Positions 1-7,748 of a stretch of 64,000 bases of DNA are shown here, in pieces. Source of the DNA: Deferrisoma camini S3R1 (lineage in GTDB: Bacteria; Desulfobacterota; Deferrisomatia; Deferrisomatales; Deferrisomataceae); the NCBI RefSeq assembly GCF_000526155.1, contig NZ_JAFN01000001.1:2753014-2817013 (forward strand). The letters run 5' to 3'. Each line of letters starts with the position of its first letter. Within the stretch, counting starts at the first letter, position 1. The position numbers and the translations under genes were made by a program. The notes under the pieces were generated by a model, which saw only the letters and a program-made list of their open reading frames with translations, made no database searches and was not told the DNA's origin.

Positions 1-124
1 CGGCCGAGGCGGTGTGCCGGGCCAGGTCCACCAGCTCCACCAGGGTGTCCCGCCCGATCCGGTGCGTCTCGTCGAACCGCCGGTAGCTGCGGTTCCGGAG
101 CACCAGGCTGCGCAGCTCGCTCAT
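1..124 (-). CDS. Nitroreductase family protein, N-terminal fragment
   Basis: The visible 41 N-terminal residues begin MSELRSLVLRNRSYRRFDE and continue with a helix ending RHTASA. The RNRSYRRF segment followed by an amphipathic helix is the usual opening of FMN-dependent nitroreductases, where the Arg/Ser residues bind the FMN phosphate. The start ATG (122-124) overlaps the stop of the thioesterase gene upstream of it, so the two are probably translationally coupled. The rest of the gene lies before the window, so substrate and subfamily cannot be judged. The family call rests on this short segment only. Confidence 0.6.
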   Translation of the reverse strand, partial: MSELRSLVLRNRSYRRFDETHRIGRDTLVELVDLARHTASA

Positions 125-570
125 GTTCGTCCTCCTTCGGATTCGTCCCGGGGGATGTGGGGCAGCACGAGGAACGTGCCCGTGGCGTGGCCCACCAGCT
201 CCCCGGCATCGTCCCACAGGTGCATCTGCGCCACGTCCTGGCGCCGGCCGGCCTTGAGCACCTCGCCCACCGCCCGCAGGCCCACGCGCCTCGCCGGCCG
301 GAGGAAGTGGACCGACATCTCGGACGTGGCGATCCAGCACCGCTCGGTCCGGGCCACGGCGCAGGCGAACCACCCCGCCGAGTCGAGCAGCGTGGCGTAC
401 ACCCCGCCGTGGATCCCCCCCAGCCCGTGGTCGAGGCCCGGGTGATATGGTAGCGTGACGACGGCCCGGTCCCGGTCGTCGAACGCCAGGCGCATCCCGA
501 AGGTCTTGGCGATGGGCGCCCGCTCGTGGAACAGGCGAAGGAGCTCGCTGCGGCGCCGGGCGCGCTCCAT
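121..570 (-). CDS. PaaI-family hotdog thioesterase
   Basis: A 149-residue protein, the normal length for a single hotdog fold. It carries HGGVYATLLDSAGW in the centre, the hallmark of PaaI/4HBT-type acyl-CoA thioesterases, where the Asp/Glu-containing helix after HGG holds the catalytic site. It is likely to hydrolyse an acyl-CoA thioester; the substrate is unknown. The start at 570 was chosen because a strong Shine-Dalgarno sequence (GGGAGGAA) lies just upstream on the minus strand. The reading frame stays open to 873 but that extension is Gly/Arg-rich and looks non-coding. The stop overlaps the following nitroreductase start by 4 bases. Confidence 0.8.
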   Translation of the reverse strand: MERARRRSELLRLFHERAPIAKTFGMRLAFDDRDRAVVTLPYHPGLDHGLGGIHGGVYATLLDSAGWFACAVARTERCWIATSEMSVHFLRPARRVGLRAVGEVLKAGRRQDVAQMHLWDDAGELVGHATGTFLVLPHIPRDESEGGRT

Positions 571-770
571 GGGGGTTCCTCCCGAACGTGAAAAAGGCGA
601 CCCTTTCGGGGCCGCCATTGTGTCACGGTCGACATCGCGAGGCCAGGGCGGTGAGGAAAAAGGGAGGGACGGACCTCCGTGTCCTTCCCGCCCGGACGGG
701 GCTCGCCGGCACCTCCGTGTCCCGGCCCGGGCCGCCCCGCCCATCTCGCCTTCAGCCCATGGATCGGCAG

Positions 771-806
771 CCCCCCGGCCGGGCTTGAGGATTTTTTTCG
801 AAGCAC
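771..806 (+). terminator. Orphan terminator-like hairpin with T-tract
   Basis: A GC-rich inverted repeat centred on CCCGGCCGGG is followed shortly by ATTTTTTTC, which resembles a rho-independent terminator read on the plus strand. No plus-strand gene ends just upstream, so it may be an attenuator in the leader of the ComFB gene at 885 or a chance structure. The 571-884 gap otherwise shows only a direct repeat of ACCTCCGTGTCC at 673-684 and 711-722. Confidence 0.35.
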
Positions 807-884
807 GCCGACCCGGGCGTTCAAGGGCCTGCCGCGGCCGGCCGATCCGGAATCCATTCCCCTGCAAGTGCAAGGAGTTGGGCC

Positions 885-1397
885 ATGGACCTGAAGCGAA
901 CCGTGGAGGCCGTTCTGGAGAGCGGCGTGTGCCCGCCCGACCAGGCCATGGCGATCCTCCGACACCTGGAAGGGGGGCGACCGGGGTCGGAGGAGACCCG
1001 GATGCTGAACCGGCTCCGCGAGGCGCTCGAAACCGGAGAGGTGCGGATCCCGGCCGCCAGCCGCTACCGCAACATCATGGAGGAGCTGGTGTGGGCCGAG
1101 GTGGAGCGCCGGTGCGAGGACCCCGCGGTGCTCCGGGCCGTACGGACCAACCTCCACGACATCATGGCCTACGCCCTGAACCGGCTGCCGCCGCTGTACG
1201 CCACCAGCCTGGAGGGGGCCGCGTTCCAGCGGCACCGGGCCGAGGCGGAGCTGGGCGGGCTGGTGGCCTCGCGGGTGGACGAGGCGCTGGCCACCACGGC
1301 CCGGAAGCCCGAGTGGCACCCCGAACGGGTCCCCCTGGTGGACGACCCGGCCCCCCGGCTGATCGAGGCCCTGCAAAGGCTGGGCGAGGCCCGTTGA
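885..1397 (+). CDS. ComFB-domain protein
   Basis: A 170-residue soluble protein. Residues about 60-110 contain VWAEVERR, then HDIMAYALNRLPPLYATS, which matches the core of the ComFB (late competence) family, where the ALNRLPPxY stretch is the conserved signature. The Cys residues often seen between these segments are absent. In cyanobacteria and other bacteria ComFB-like domains bind cyclic di-nucleotides; whether this one does is inference. AGGAG lies 7-8 bases before the ATG. The stop overlaps a possible TTG start of the following outer-membrane gene. Confidence 0.65.
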   Translation: MDLKRTVEAVLESGVCPPDQAMAILRHLEGGRPGSEETRMLNRLREALETGEVRIPAASRYRNIMEELVWAEVERRCEDPAVLRAVRTNLHDIMAYALNRLPPLYATSLEGAAFQRHRAEAELGGLVASRVDEALATTARKPEWHPERVPLVDDPAPRLIEALQRLGEAR

Positions 1398-2542
1398 CCC
1401 CCGGGTCCACGAGCACAGGGGGGCCGCCGGAACGACGGCGGTGGGGGCCGGTCCTCGCTCCGTTGTGGACCGCGGTGCTGCTCGCGCTGGCGGCGGCCGG
1501 CACGGCCCGGGCGCAGGCCCAGGACCCCGGATCCCCGCCTTCCCCCCGGAAGGTCTCGGTGCTGCCGATCGCCTTCTACACCCAGGAGACGAGCCTCGCC
1601 TTCGGCGGCATGCTGGTGCGGGCGTTCCGGCGGCCCGGCGACGGGGCGGACGCCCGGCCCAGCAGCGTCATCGGGGTGGCCTTCTACACCCTCCGGTCCC
1701 AGTACAACCTGGCCCTCAGCCCCTCGCTGTACCTACGGGACGGCCGGTATCTCCTTCGGTTCTCGGCGGCGTTCAACGAGTGGCCCAGCACGTTCTGGGG
1801 GGTGGGCAGCGGCGTGTCCGACGACGACGAGGAGGACTTCACCCGCCGCACGGTCTCGTTCGAGGCGGCGTTCCTCCGGCGGCTGTGGGGACCGCTGCGG
1901 GCCGGACCGGCGGTGGACCTGTCGTTCACCACGATCTCCGAGGTGGAGCCCGGGGGGTTCCTCGACCGGGAGGCGTTCCGGGGCAGCCGCGGGGGGGACG
2001 TGGCGGGGGCCGGGGGGGTGGTGGAGTGGGACTCCCGGGATCAGGAGTTCTGGCCGACGTCGGGGGCGTACCACACGGTGCGGGTGGTACGGTACGCGGG
2101 CCGGCCCCTGGGGGAGTTTCCGTTCACCCGCATCACCGTGGACCTGCGGGGGTTCGTGTCGCCGTGGCGGGGCCACGTGCTGGCCGCCCAGGTCACCGGG
2201 GCGTTCACCCGGGGCCGGCCCCCGTTCTTCCGGTTGGCCGAGATGGGCGGGCCCGTGAACATGCGGGGGCTGTACGAGGGCCGGCTCCGGGACCGAAACC
2301 TGCTCACGGCCCAGGTGGAGTACCGGGTCCCCCTGGGGGCCCGGTTCGCGGGCGTGCTCTTTGCCGGGGCGGGAGAGGTGGCCCCCAGCCTCCGGGGCTT
2401 CGGCTTGGGGGGGATCCTGGTGTCCGGGGGTGCGGGCCTGCGGTTCGCCCTGGACCCCGAGAACCGCATGAACCTCCGGCTGGACGTGGGCGTCTCCCGC
2501 TTCGGGGCCGCCCCCATCGTTACGGTGAACGAGGCGTTCTGA
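1394..2542 (+). CDS. D15/BamA-like outer-membrane beta-barrel protein
   Basis: A 382-residue protein with an Arg-rich n-region, a hydrophobic signal segment (LAPLWTAVLLALAAAGTARA) and cleavage after ARAQA. The mature part consists of alternating aromatic strands and contains MGGPVNMRGLYEGRLRD. This resembles the GG-x-x-x-RGY/F...RD strand of the bacterial surface antigen (D15) domain of BamA/TamA/patatin-type barrels. No POTRA domains are present, so this is a stand-alone 16-strand-like barrel. The chain ends with Phe, the normal C-terminal recognition signal for the BAM complex. The start is uncertain: TTG at 1394 overlaps the preceding stop and is the only start-type codon that includes the Arg-rich n-region. 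Confidence 0.7.
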   Translation: MTPGSTSTGGPPERRRWGPVLAPLWTAVLLALAAAGTARAQAQDPGSPPSPRKVSVLPIAFYTQETSLAFGGMLVRAFRRPGDGADARPSSVIGVAFYTLRSQYNLALSPSLYLRDGRYLLRFSAAFNEWPSTFWGVGSGVSDDDEEDFTRRTVSFEAAFLRRLWGPLRAGPAVDLSFTTISEVEPGGFLDREAFRGSRGGDVAGAGGVVEWDSRDQEFWPTSGAYHTVRVVRYAGRPLGEFPFTRITVDLRGFVSPWRGHVLAAQVTGAFTRGRPPFFRLAEMGGPVNMRGLYEGRLRDRNLLTAQVEYRVPLGARFAGVLFAGAGEVAPSLRGFGLGGILVSGGAGLRFALDPENRMNLRLDVGVSRFGAAPIVTVNEAF

Positions 2543-4049
2543 CCCCGCCCGGGGGCTGACCCAGCGGGAGCCACACCCGGAACCGGCAGCCCCGCCCCGG
2601 GGCGGTGTCGAGCTCGATCTCGCCGCCGTGGTCGCGCACGATGCCGTAGGCCACGGCCAGGCCCAGCCCCGTGCCGGCCCCCTCCTCCTTGGTGGTGAAG
2701 AACGGTTCGAACGCCTGCTCGGCCACCTGCCGCGGCATGCCCGGGCCGTCGTCCTCCACCTCGAACCACGCCCGACCCGGCTCCGAGCCCACCCGCACCA
2801 CCACGGTTCCCGCCCCGCCTGCGGCCTCGCCGGCGTTGAGGAGCAGGTTCAGGAGCACCTGCTCCATGCCCGACGGATCCGCCTCGACCACCGGTCCGGG
2901 GTCCTGGGGAAGCCGGAACTCCACGCCCTTGGGCAGGGCCGGCCGGGCCAGCTCCGCCACCCGGATCGCCAGCTCGCCGAGGCGCAGGGGCTCCGTCCGC
3001 GGCCGGGACCCCCGGCCGAAGGCGAGCACCCGGTACGCCAGCTCCGAGGCCTGGGCGCACGCCGACAGGATCCGGTCGATCCGTTCCCGGCCCGGGGTCT
3101 CCAGACCGCCGTGCACGTGGAGCAGCTCGGCGTTCCCCTGGATGGTCATCAAGAGGTTCTTGAACTCGTGGGCGAGGCCGGAGGCGAGCCGGCCCAGGCT
3201 CTCCATGCGCTGGGCCCGGGACAGGGCGTCCTCGGTGCGCGCCTCCCGGGTCACGTCGTACAGGGCCAGCAGGGCCCCCGGGGTCAGGCACCCGTCGCGC
3301 AGGGGCGTGATCCACAGGCTGACCACCCGGGGGCCGCCGCGGGGAGAGACGAGGCGCACCCGGGGCCGGAAGGTGGGACGGCCGGAAAGGGCCTCGTCCA
3401 GCAACGCTCCGAGGTCCACGTCCTCCAAGGCCCCCTCGGGGAGCAGCCGGGTCACCGGGGTGCCGGCCTCGGCCGGACCGCCGCAGGCCTCGCGAAACAT
3501 CCGGTTGGCCGTGAGCAGCCGCCGCCGGTCGTCGCACAGGGCCACGGCCATGGGCAGGCTCTCCACCAGGGCCCGCTGGAGGTCCACGGCCCGGGCCTCC
3601 CGCTCCAGTGCCGCGGCCAGCTCCTCGGCCCGATGCAGGTGCAGGGTCAGCACGTCGGCCAGGGAGTCGCACAGCGGCTCGGGTCCGAAGCAGTGGGGGC
3701 AGGGGGTGCCCCCGCACGCGAAAAACCCCAGCAGGCGGCCGGGGGCGTCGAGATACAGGGGGAACATCCGCAGCGGGTCGTCCGGCCCGAGCCCTGCGGC
3801 GCGGCGTAGAAACGGCAGGGGGTCCAGCCCCATGGGAAGGGGATCGGGCCGGGCCCCCGCGCCCCACCACACCGCCGGCTCCAGGGTCTCACCGGCCGGC
3901 CGGGCCAGGAACACCGCGTACACCCGCTGACCGCACAGGGGCTCCAGCGACGCCACGAACGCCTCGGAGGCCTCGACCGGGCTGCGGGCCGACCGCAGGG
4001 CCCGCACCACCCGACCCATGGCGGCCGCAGCCCGCTCAGCCACCTCCAC
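2520..4049 (-). CDS. PAS-containing sensor histidine kinase with N-terminal Cys cluster
   Basis: About 509 residues, cytosolic with no membrane segment. The N-terminal 150 residues look GAF-like and include a cysteine cluster C112-x4-C117-x2-C120-x6-C127. Next come a PAS-like segment (ALVESLPMAVALCDD), an H-box (SGLAHEFKNLLMTIQGN), and a complete HATPase with N-box (NLLLNAGEA), DDGPGMP, FEPFFTTK and GTGLGLA, in the NtrB-like style. It is the last gene of a receiver-KaiC-kinase operon and its start overlaps the KaiC stop. GTG at 4049 was chosen because GAGGGG precedes it; GTG 4043 or ATG 4019 are alternatives. It may phosphorylate a distant regulator, because the adjacent receiver lacks its Asp. 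Confidence 0.8.
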   Translation of the reverse strand: MEVAERAAAAMGRVVRALRSARSPVEASEAFVASLEPLCGQRVYAVFLARPAGETLEPAVWWGAGARPDPLPMGLDPLPFLRRAAGLGPDDPLRMFPLYLDAPGRLLGFFACGGTPCPHCFGPEPLCDSLADVLTLHLHRAEELAAALEREARAVDLQRALVESLPMAVALCDDRRRLLTANRMFREACGGPAEAGTPVTRLLPEGALEDVDLGALLDEALSGRPTFRPRVRLVSPRGGPRVVSLWITPLRDGCLTPGALLALYDVTREARTEDALSRAQRMESLGRLASGLAHEFKNLLMTIQGNAELLHVHGGLETPGRERIDRILSACAQASELAYRVLAFGRGSRPRTEPLRLGELAIRVAELARPALPKGVEFRLPQDPGPVVEADPSGMEQVLLNLLLNAGEAAGGAGTVVVRVGSEPGRAWFEVEDDGPGMPRQVAEQAFEPFFTTKEEGAGTGLGLAVAYGIVRDHGGEIELDTAPGRGCRFRVWLPLGQPPGGVRTPRSP

Positions 4050-5436
4050 CCCCCTCGAACGCCCGCCGGCCCGGTTCGAGCCGGCCCAGCACCCGGATCC
4101 CATGGGAGTCCACGGCGTAGCGCACGATGTCCCGGGAGTGCTCGATGCCCCGGGCCTTCAGCACCGTGAGGGCCATGCCCAGCCGCCCGTCCTCCTCGAG
4201 GTAGCGCAGGAACACCACATTGTCGGCCACGTGGGAGATGCCCACCCCCGAGATCCGGACGGTGCCGAACAGGTCGCTGGACTCCAGGGTGAGCACCAGG
4301 CTCACCCGGCGGTCCTTGAAGTGCTGAACCAGGGAGTAGGCGAAGGCCAGGTACCGATCGCCCGCGCCGGCCCGCAGGTCGGTCAGGCTGTCCACGGCCA
4401 CCAGCCGGGCCCCGCACGCCTCGGCCCGCCGGGCCACGTCGAGCACGTGGCGGTCGGAGCCCAGCTCCACGGGCGAGGTGTAGAAGAACTCCACCCCGTC
4501 GGAGGGCACCCCCAGCCGCCGGGCGGTCCGGGCGAGCTGGTTGGGGTCCTCCTGGAACGAGACGAACAGGCTGGGCTCGCCCCGCCGGGCCGCCGCGGCC
4601 ACCGCGTGGAGGCAGAAGGTGGTCTTGCCCGCGCCGGGTTCCCCCACGAACAGGGTGGCGGTCCCCTCCAGGAACCCCCCGCCGGTGAGCCGGTCGAGCC
4701 CCTCGACCCCCGTGGAGACCTGCCGGTCCAGGGGCTCGTAGGCGGCCGGACGGGCGGGGGTGGAGGAACGGGGGGCCACCCGGACCCCGGACGCGTCGAT
4801 CCACAGGGGGTGCTCCCCCTCCTGAAACCCCGAGCCCCGCAGCTTGACGACCCGCAGGCTCCGGCGGCCGCTCCGGTCGGGGTCCACCTCGTTGCGCAGG
4901 TATACGATGCCGTCCACCACGCTGGCGGCCACCGTCTCCATCACCTCGCGGTCCCCGTACTCGCCCAGCAGCAGGGTGGTCACGGGCAGGGTGGCCAGGT
5001 GGGCCCCCAGTCGGAACACCAAGGGCCGGTACGCCTGGATCGAGGGGGCCAGGTCGCCGATGGCGCGGAAGCTGTCCACCACCAGGTAGGCCGGCTCGTG
5101 GGCCCGGAGCAGCCGCTCCAGCTCGTCGGCCGCGGCCTCGGCTCCGCGTTCGAGCAGAACCGGGCCCAGGTCGGCGAACCGCACCCGCCCGCCCACCGCA
5201 CCCGGGTCGAAGAACCGGTATCCCTCCAGGTTCCGCAACAGCCGGTCCTGGGGCTCGGACAGGGTCGTGCAGTACAGGCCGGGGGCTTCCTCGGTGGCAT
5301 TTCCGAACAGCCACTGCAGGGCCAGCAGGGTCTTTCCCGTCCCCGCCCGGCCGGCCACCAGCACCAACGATCCGGTGGGAAATCCGCCCTGGATCACCGC
5401 GTCCAGGTGGGGCACGTGGGTGGGCACGCGGGTCAC
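4036..5436 (-). CDS. KaiC-like double RecA-domain ATPase
   Basis: 466 residues with two KaiC domains. CI has Walker A GRAGTGKT (residues 29-36), ILDxxIQGGFPxG before it, and VVDSFRAIGDL as Walker B. CII has Walker A GEPGAGKT (about 265-272) and VAVDSLTDLR. This is the family of RecA-like ATPases that in bacteria other than cyanobacteria usually pair with histidine kinases and receivers rather than KaiA/KaiB; none of the latter are seen here. The acidic pair after each Walker A is reduced to Ser-Glu in CI and Gln-Glu in CII. GTG 5436 overlaps the receiver stop as GTGA and has GGGGAGGAA upstream. The stop overlaps the kinase start, so the three genes form one operon. Confidence 0.88.
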   Translation of the reverse strand: MTRVPTHVPHLDAVIQGGFPTGSLVLVAGRAGTGKTLLALQWLFGNATEEAPGLYCTTLSEPQDRLLRNLEGYRFFDPGAVGGRVRFADLGPVLLERGAEAAADELERLLRAHEPAYLVVDSFRAIGDLAPSIQAYRPLVFRLGAHLATLPVTTLLLGEYGDREVMETVAASVVDGIVYLRNEVDPDRSGRRSLRVVKLRGSGFQEGEHPLWIDASGVRVAPRSSTPARPAAYEPLDRQVSTGVEGLDRLTGGGFLEGTATLFVGEPGAGKTTFCLHAVAAAARRGEPSLFVSFQEDPNQLARTARRLGVPSDGVEFFYTSPVELGSDRHVLDVARRAEACGARLVAVDSLTDLRAGAGDRYLAFAYSLVQHFKDRRVSLVLTLESSDLFGTVRISGVGISHVADNVVFLRYLEEDGRLGMALTVLKARGIEHSRDIVRYAVDSHGIRVLGRLEPGRRAFEGGGGG

Positions 5437-5804
5437 GGGTTCCTCCCCTCTCCCGCCGGGCGGGTCACGAGCCGCCGGGCCAGGTTTCGCAGGTCCCGGT
5501 CGGCCAGGGGTTTCTGCAAGAAAAAGTCCGCCCCCGCCTCCCGGGCCCGGTCGGCCAGCGGCAGGCTCGACACCAGGGCGGCGGGCACGTGCCGGGTCAG
5601 CGGGTGGGCCCGGATCCGCCGGATCAGGGCGAGCCCGTCCAGCACCGGCAGGAGCGCCTCGCACACCAGGGCCGCGGGGGGCTCCCGGAACGCCTTCTCC
5701 AGGGCCAGGGCCCCGTCCGCCACCACGTCCACGGGCCACGGGAGGTCCAAGGCCTGCCACCGCCTCTGCCAGAACGGATCTCTCTCCGCCACCAGGATGC
5801 TCAT
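5433..5804 (-). CDS. Receiver-domain protein with phospho-Asp replaced by Glu
   Basis: A 123-residue single receiver domain. Asp9 supplies the acidic pocket, Ser79/Ser80 sit at the conserved Thr/Ser position and Lys98 is the invariant lysine (LQKPL). At the phosphorylation site, where D-x-x-M-P-x-x-D-G is expected, the sequence is CEALLPVLDG, so Glu49 stands in for the Asp. It should not be phosphorylated normally and may mimic the phosphorylated state. It is the first gene of the receiver-KaiC-kinase operon. The ATG at 5804 has AAGGAAGAGAG upstream; an in-frame upstream ATG at 5831 lacks comparable support. Confidence 0.85.
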   Translation of the reverse strand: MSILVAERDPFWQRRWQALDLPWPVDVVADGALALEKAFREPPAALVCEALLPVLDGLALIRRIRAHPLTRHVPAALVSSLPLADRAREAGADFFLQKPLADRDLRNLARRLVTRPAGEGRNP

Positions 5805-5833
5805 CCACTCTCTTCCTTGCCGAAGGCTCACGG

Positions 5834-5862
5834 AACCAAAGCAGATTTCACCGGTTTGTCAA
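5834..5862 (-). promoter_or_regulatory. Candidate sigma-70 promoter for the receiver-KaiC-kinase operon
   Basis: On the minus strand a perfect TTGACA (5862-5857) is followed after 17 bases by TTGGTT (5839-5834), a weak -10. It lies about 30 bases before the receiver start. The -35 is convincing but the -10 is not. Confidence 0.3.
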
Positions 5863-5991
5863 GGAGAGAACATCGGGCTCGGCCGAACATCATGCCCCAA
5901 AAAGGGGGCCGAAATCGAGGGCCCGCCCATGGTAGAGTAACGGCCGGATCCGGCTCTGCCACGGGGAGACGCAGCGACCCAGGAGAACCCG

Positions 5992-6471
5992 ATGTCCACG
6001 ATCGACGACGTGAAGGCGTTCCTGGCCGCCCGCGGGGTGGAGGTGTGGGAGTTCGACGTTCCCACCCCCACCGCCGAGACCGCGGCCGCGGCCGTGGGAT
6101 GCACCCCGGCCGAGATCGCGAAGACCATCCTGTTCCTGGTGGGCGGCCGGCCCGCCGTGGTGGTGACCTCGGGGGACACCCGGGTCAAGGGCTCCAGGCT
6201 CAAGCAGGCCCTGGGCTGGACCGGCAAGGTGCGGCTGCCCCAGGCGGAGGACGTGCTTCGGTTCACGGGGTACGCCCCGGGGGGGGTGTGCCCGTTCCTG
6301 CTGCCGCCGGACGTGCCGGTCCTGATCGACCGGAGCCTGCGAAGGTTCGAGCGGGTGTACCCCGCCGCCGGCAACGACCGCTCGGCCGTCCCCCTGACCG
6401 TGGACCGGTTGGTCGAGATCACCGGCGGCCGGGAGGCGGACGTGTGCGAGGCACAAGCTCGCACCCCATGA
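5992..6471 (+). CDS. YbaK/EbsC-family aminoacyl-tRNA deacylase
   Basis: A 159-residue single-domain protein of the YbaK/ProX editing fold. The conserved elements are visible: AEIAKTILF in the first third (the Lys that contacts the substrate), then VVTSGD, a LxxALG helix, and GGVCPFLL where the family has the Gly-Gly-x-x-P-F loop. Family members hydrolyse mischarged tRNA such as Cys- or Ala-tRNA(Pro). Which substrate applies here cannot be read from sequence. AGGAG precedes the ATG by 7 bases. It is divergent from the KaiC operon and separate from the aroF-like gene that follows. Confidence 0.85.
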   Translation: MSTIDDVKAFLAARGVEVWEFDVPTPTAETAAAAVGCTPAEIAKTILFLVGGRPAVVVTSGDTRVKGSRLKQALGWTGKVRLPQAEDVLRFTGYAPGGVCPFLLPPDVPVLIDRSLRRFERVYPAAGNDRSAVPLTVDRLVEITGGREADVCEAQARTP

Positions 6472-6531
6472 CGAGAAGGCCCCTTCGGCCCTGGGGGCCC
6501 TACGACGTGCGACGTAACAGGACGCCCTCCC

Positions 6532-6617
6532 GCGGGGGCAAGGGGCCTGCTTCCGGCCGCGCGTGAGCGCAGTATCCGACTCACGCCCGGCGCTCCACCA
6601 GGCCCCTTGCCCCCGGG
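6532..6617. repeat. Short palindromic intergenic element (about 86 bp)
   Basis: Outer arms CGGGGGCAAGGGGCCTG and CAGGCCCCTTGCCCCCG are exact inverted repeats. Inside, CTTCCGGCCGCGCGTGAG and CTCACGCCCGGCGCTCCA pair imperfectly. The inner part matches the ends of the 255 bp elements at 18754 and 37955 (CTTCCGGCC and GGCGCTCCACCAGG), so it looks like a minimal relative of that family. It occupies most of the gap between the YbaK and DAHP synthase genes. Confidence 0.75.
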
Positions 6618-6663
6618 TTGGCGAAAGCCACTTGCCCGGCGGACCGAAGGCCCGACCTCCGCT

Positions 6664-6693
6664 TTGACAACCCACCACCGATTGGGGGATGTT
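6664..6693 (+). promoter_or_regulatory. Candidate promoter for DAHP synthase and the Jet genes
   Basis: A perfect TTGACA at 6664-6669 is followed by GATGTT at 6688-6693 with an 18-base spacer. The -10 is weak. It is the only recognisable -35 before the 6735 start and, because the downstream genes overlap, it could drive the aroF-like gene and JetA-C together. Confidence 0.35.
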
Positions 6694-6734
6694 GGGGGGT
6701 CGCACCGGCCGGGAGATGAGAGGGAGAGATTCGG

Positions 6735-7748
6735 ATGCTGATTGTGATGGACCATTTCGCCTCGCCGGAGCAGGTGGAGGCGGTGTGCCGGCGGATCCGG
6801 GACCTGGGGCTCACCCCCCAGCCGATTCCCGGGGGCGAGCGGGTGGCGATCGGGGTGCTGGGGAACCAGGGGTACGTGGACGAGGCCCCGTTCCGGGACC
6901 TGGAGGGCATCCGCGAGTTCATCCACGTCACCAAGCCCTACAAGCTGGTGAGCCGCGACTTCCACCCCGAGGACACCGTGGTGCGGGTGGGGCCCGTGGA
7001 GATCGGGTGGAGCCGCGACCCCGTGGTGATCGCCGGACCCTGCGCCGTGGAGAGCGCCGAGCAGGTGCGGGCCGCGGCCCGGGCCGTCAAGGCGGCCGGG
7101 GCCCACCTGATGCGCGGGGGCGCGTTCAAGCCCCGGACCGGCCCCCACTCGTTCCAGGGGCTGGGGTACGAGGGGCTCGACCTCCTGGCCGAGGCGGCCC
7201 GGGAGGCGGGCCTGCCGGTGGTCACCGAGGTGATGCGGATCGACCAGCTGGAGAAGGTGGCCGAGGTGGCCGACTGCGTGCAGATCGGGGCCCGCAACAT
7301 GCAGAACTTCGACCTGCTCAAGGAGGCGGGTCGGGCCGGCAAGCCCGTTCTGCTCAAGCGGGGCATGAGCGCCACCCTGGACGAGTTCCTGGCGGCCGCC
7401 GAGTACATCCTGCTCGAGGGGAACGAGCAGGTGATCCTGTGCGAGCGGGGCATCCGCACCTTCGAGCGGGCCCTCAGGAACACCCTGGACCTGGCCGTGG
7501 TGCCCTACCTGCGCGCGGCCACCCACCTGCCGGTGATCGTGGACCCCAGCCACGCCCTGGGCCGGCGGAGCCTGGTGCCGCCCATCGCCAAGGCGGCGTT
7601 CCTGGTGGGGGCGGCCGGGATCATGGTGGAGGTCCACCCCGACCCCTGCCGGGCCCTGTGCGACGGGCCCCAGTCCCTGGACTTCCCCACGTTCACCCGC
7701 CTGATGGCCGAGCTCGACCGGGTGGGCCGGCTGAGGGGGGGTGGGTGA
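6735..7748 (+). CDS. aroF: 3-deoxy-7-phosphoheptulonate (DAHP) synthase, type I-beta
   Basis: 337 residues. It condenses phosphoenolpyruvate and erythrose-4-phosphate in the first step of the shikimate pathway. The first 70 residues form a ferredoxin-like regulatory domain (MLIVMDHF...), as in Thermotoga-type enzymes that are feedback-controlled by aromatic amino acids. The TIM barrel follows, with IAGPCAVES (Cys103, metal ligand), GAFKPRTGPHSFQG, LKRGMSAT, DPSHALG (His273) and VEVHPDP. Length and order are standard. AGGGAGAG lies before the ATG. Its TGA overlaps the GTG of JetA, which couples a housekeeping biosynthetic gene to a defence locus. Confidence 0.93.
   Translation: MLIVMDHFASPEQVEAVCRRIRDLGLTPQPIPGGERVAIGVLGNQGYVDEAPFRDLEGIREFIHVTKPYKLVSRDFHPEDTVVRVGPVEIGWSRDPVVIAGPCAVESAEQVRAAARAVKAAGAHLMRGGAFKPRTGPHSFQGLGYEGLDLLAEAAREAGLPVVTEVMRIDQLEKVAEVADCVQIGARNMQNFDLLKEAGRAGKPVLLKRGMSATLDEFLAAAEYILLEGNEQVILCERGIRTFERALRNTLDLAVVPYLRAATHLPVIVDPSHALGRRSLVPPIAKAAFLVGAAGIMVEVHPDPCRALCDGPQSLDFPTFTRLMAELDRVGRLRGGG

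Noticed and set aside
121-873. Longer 250-residue version of the thioesterase
   Set aside because: The extra 101 residues are Gly/Arg-rich and unlike hotdog proteins; a strong ribosome-binding site supports the start at 570.
455-1393. N-terminal extension of the D15 barrel frame
   Set aside because: It overlaps the convincing ComFB gene in another frame and has shadow-type composition; the signal peptide begins after 1394.
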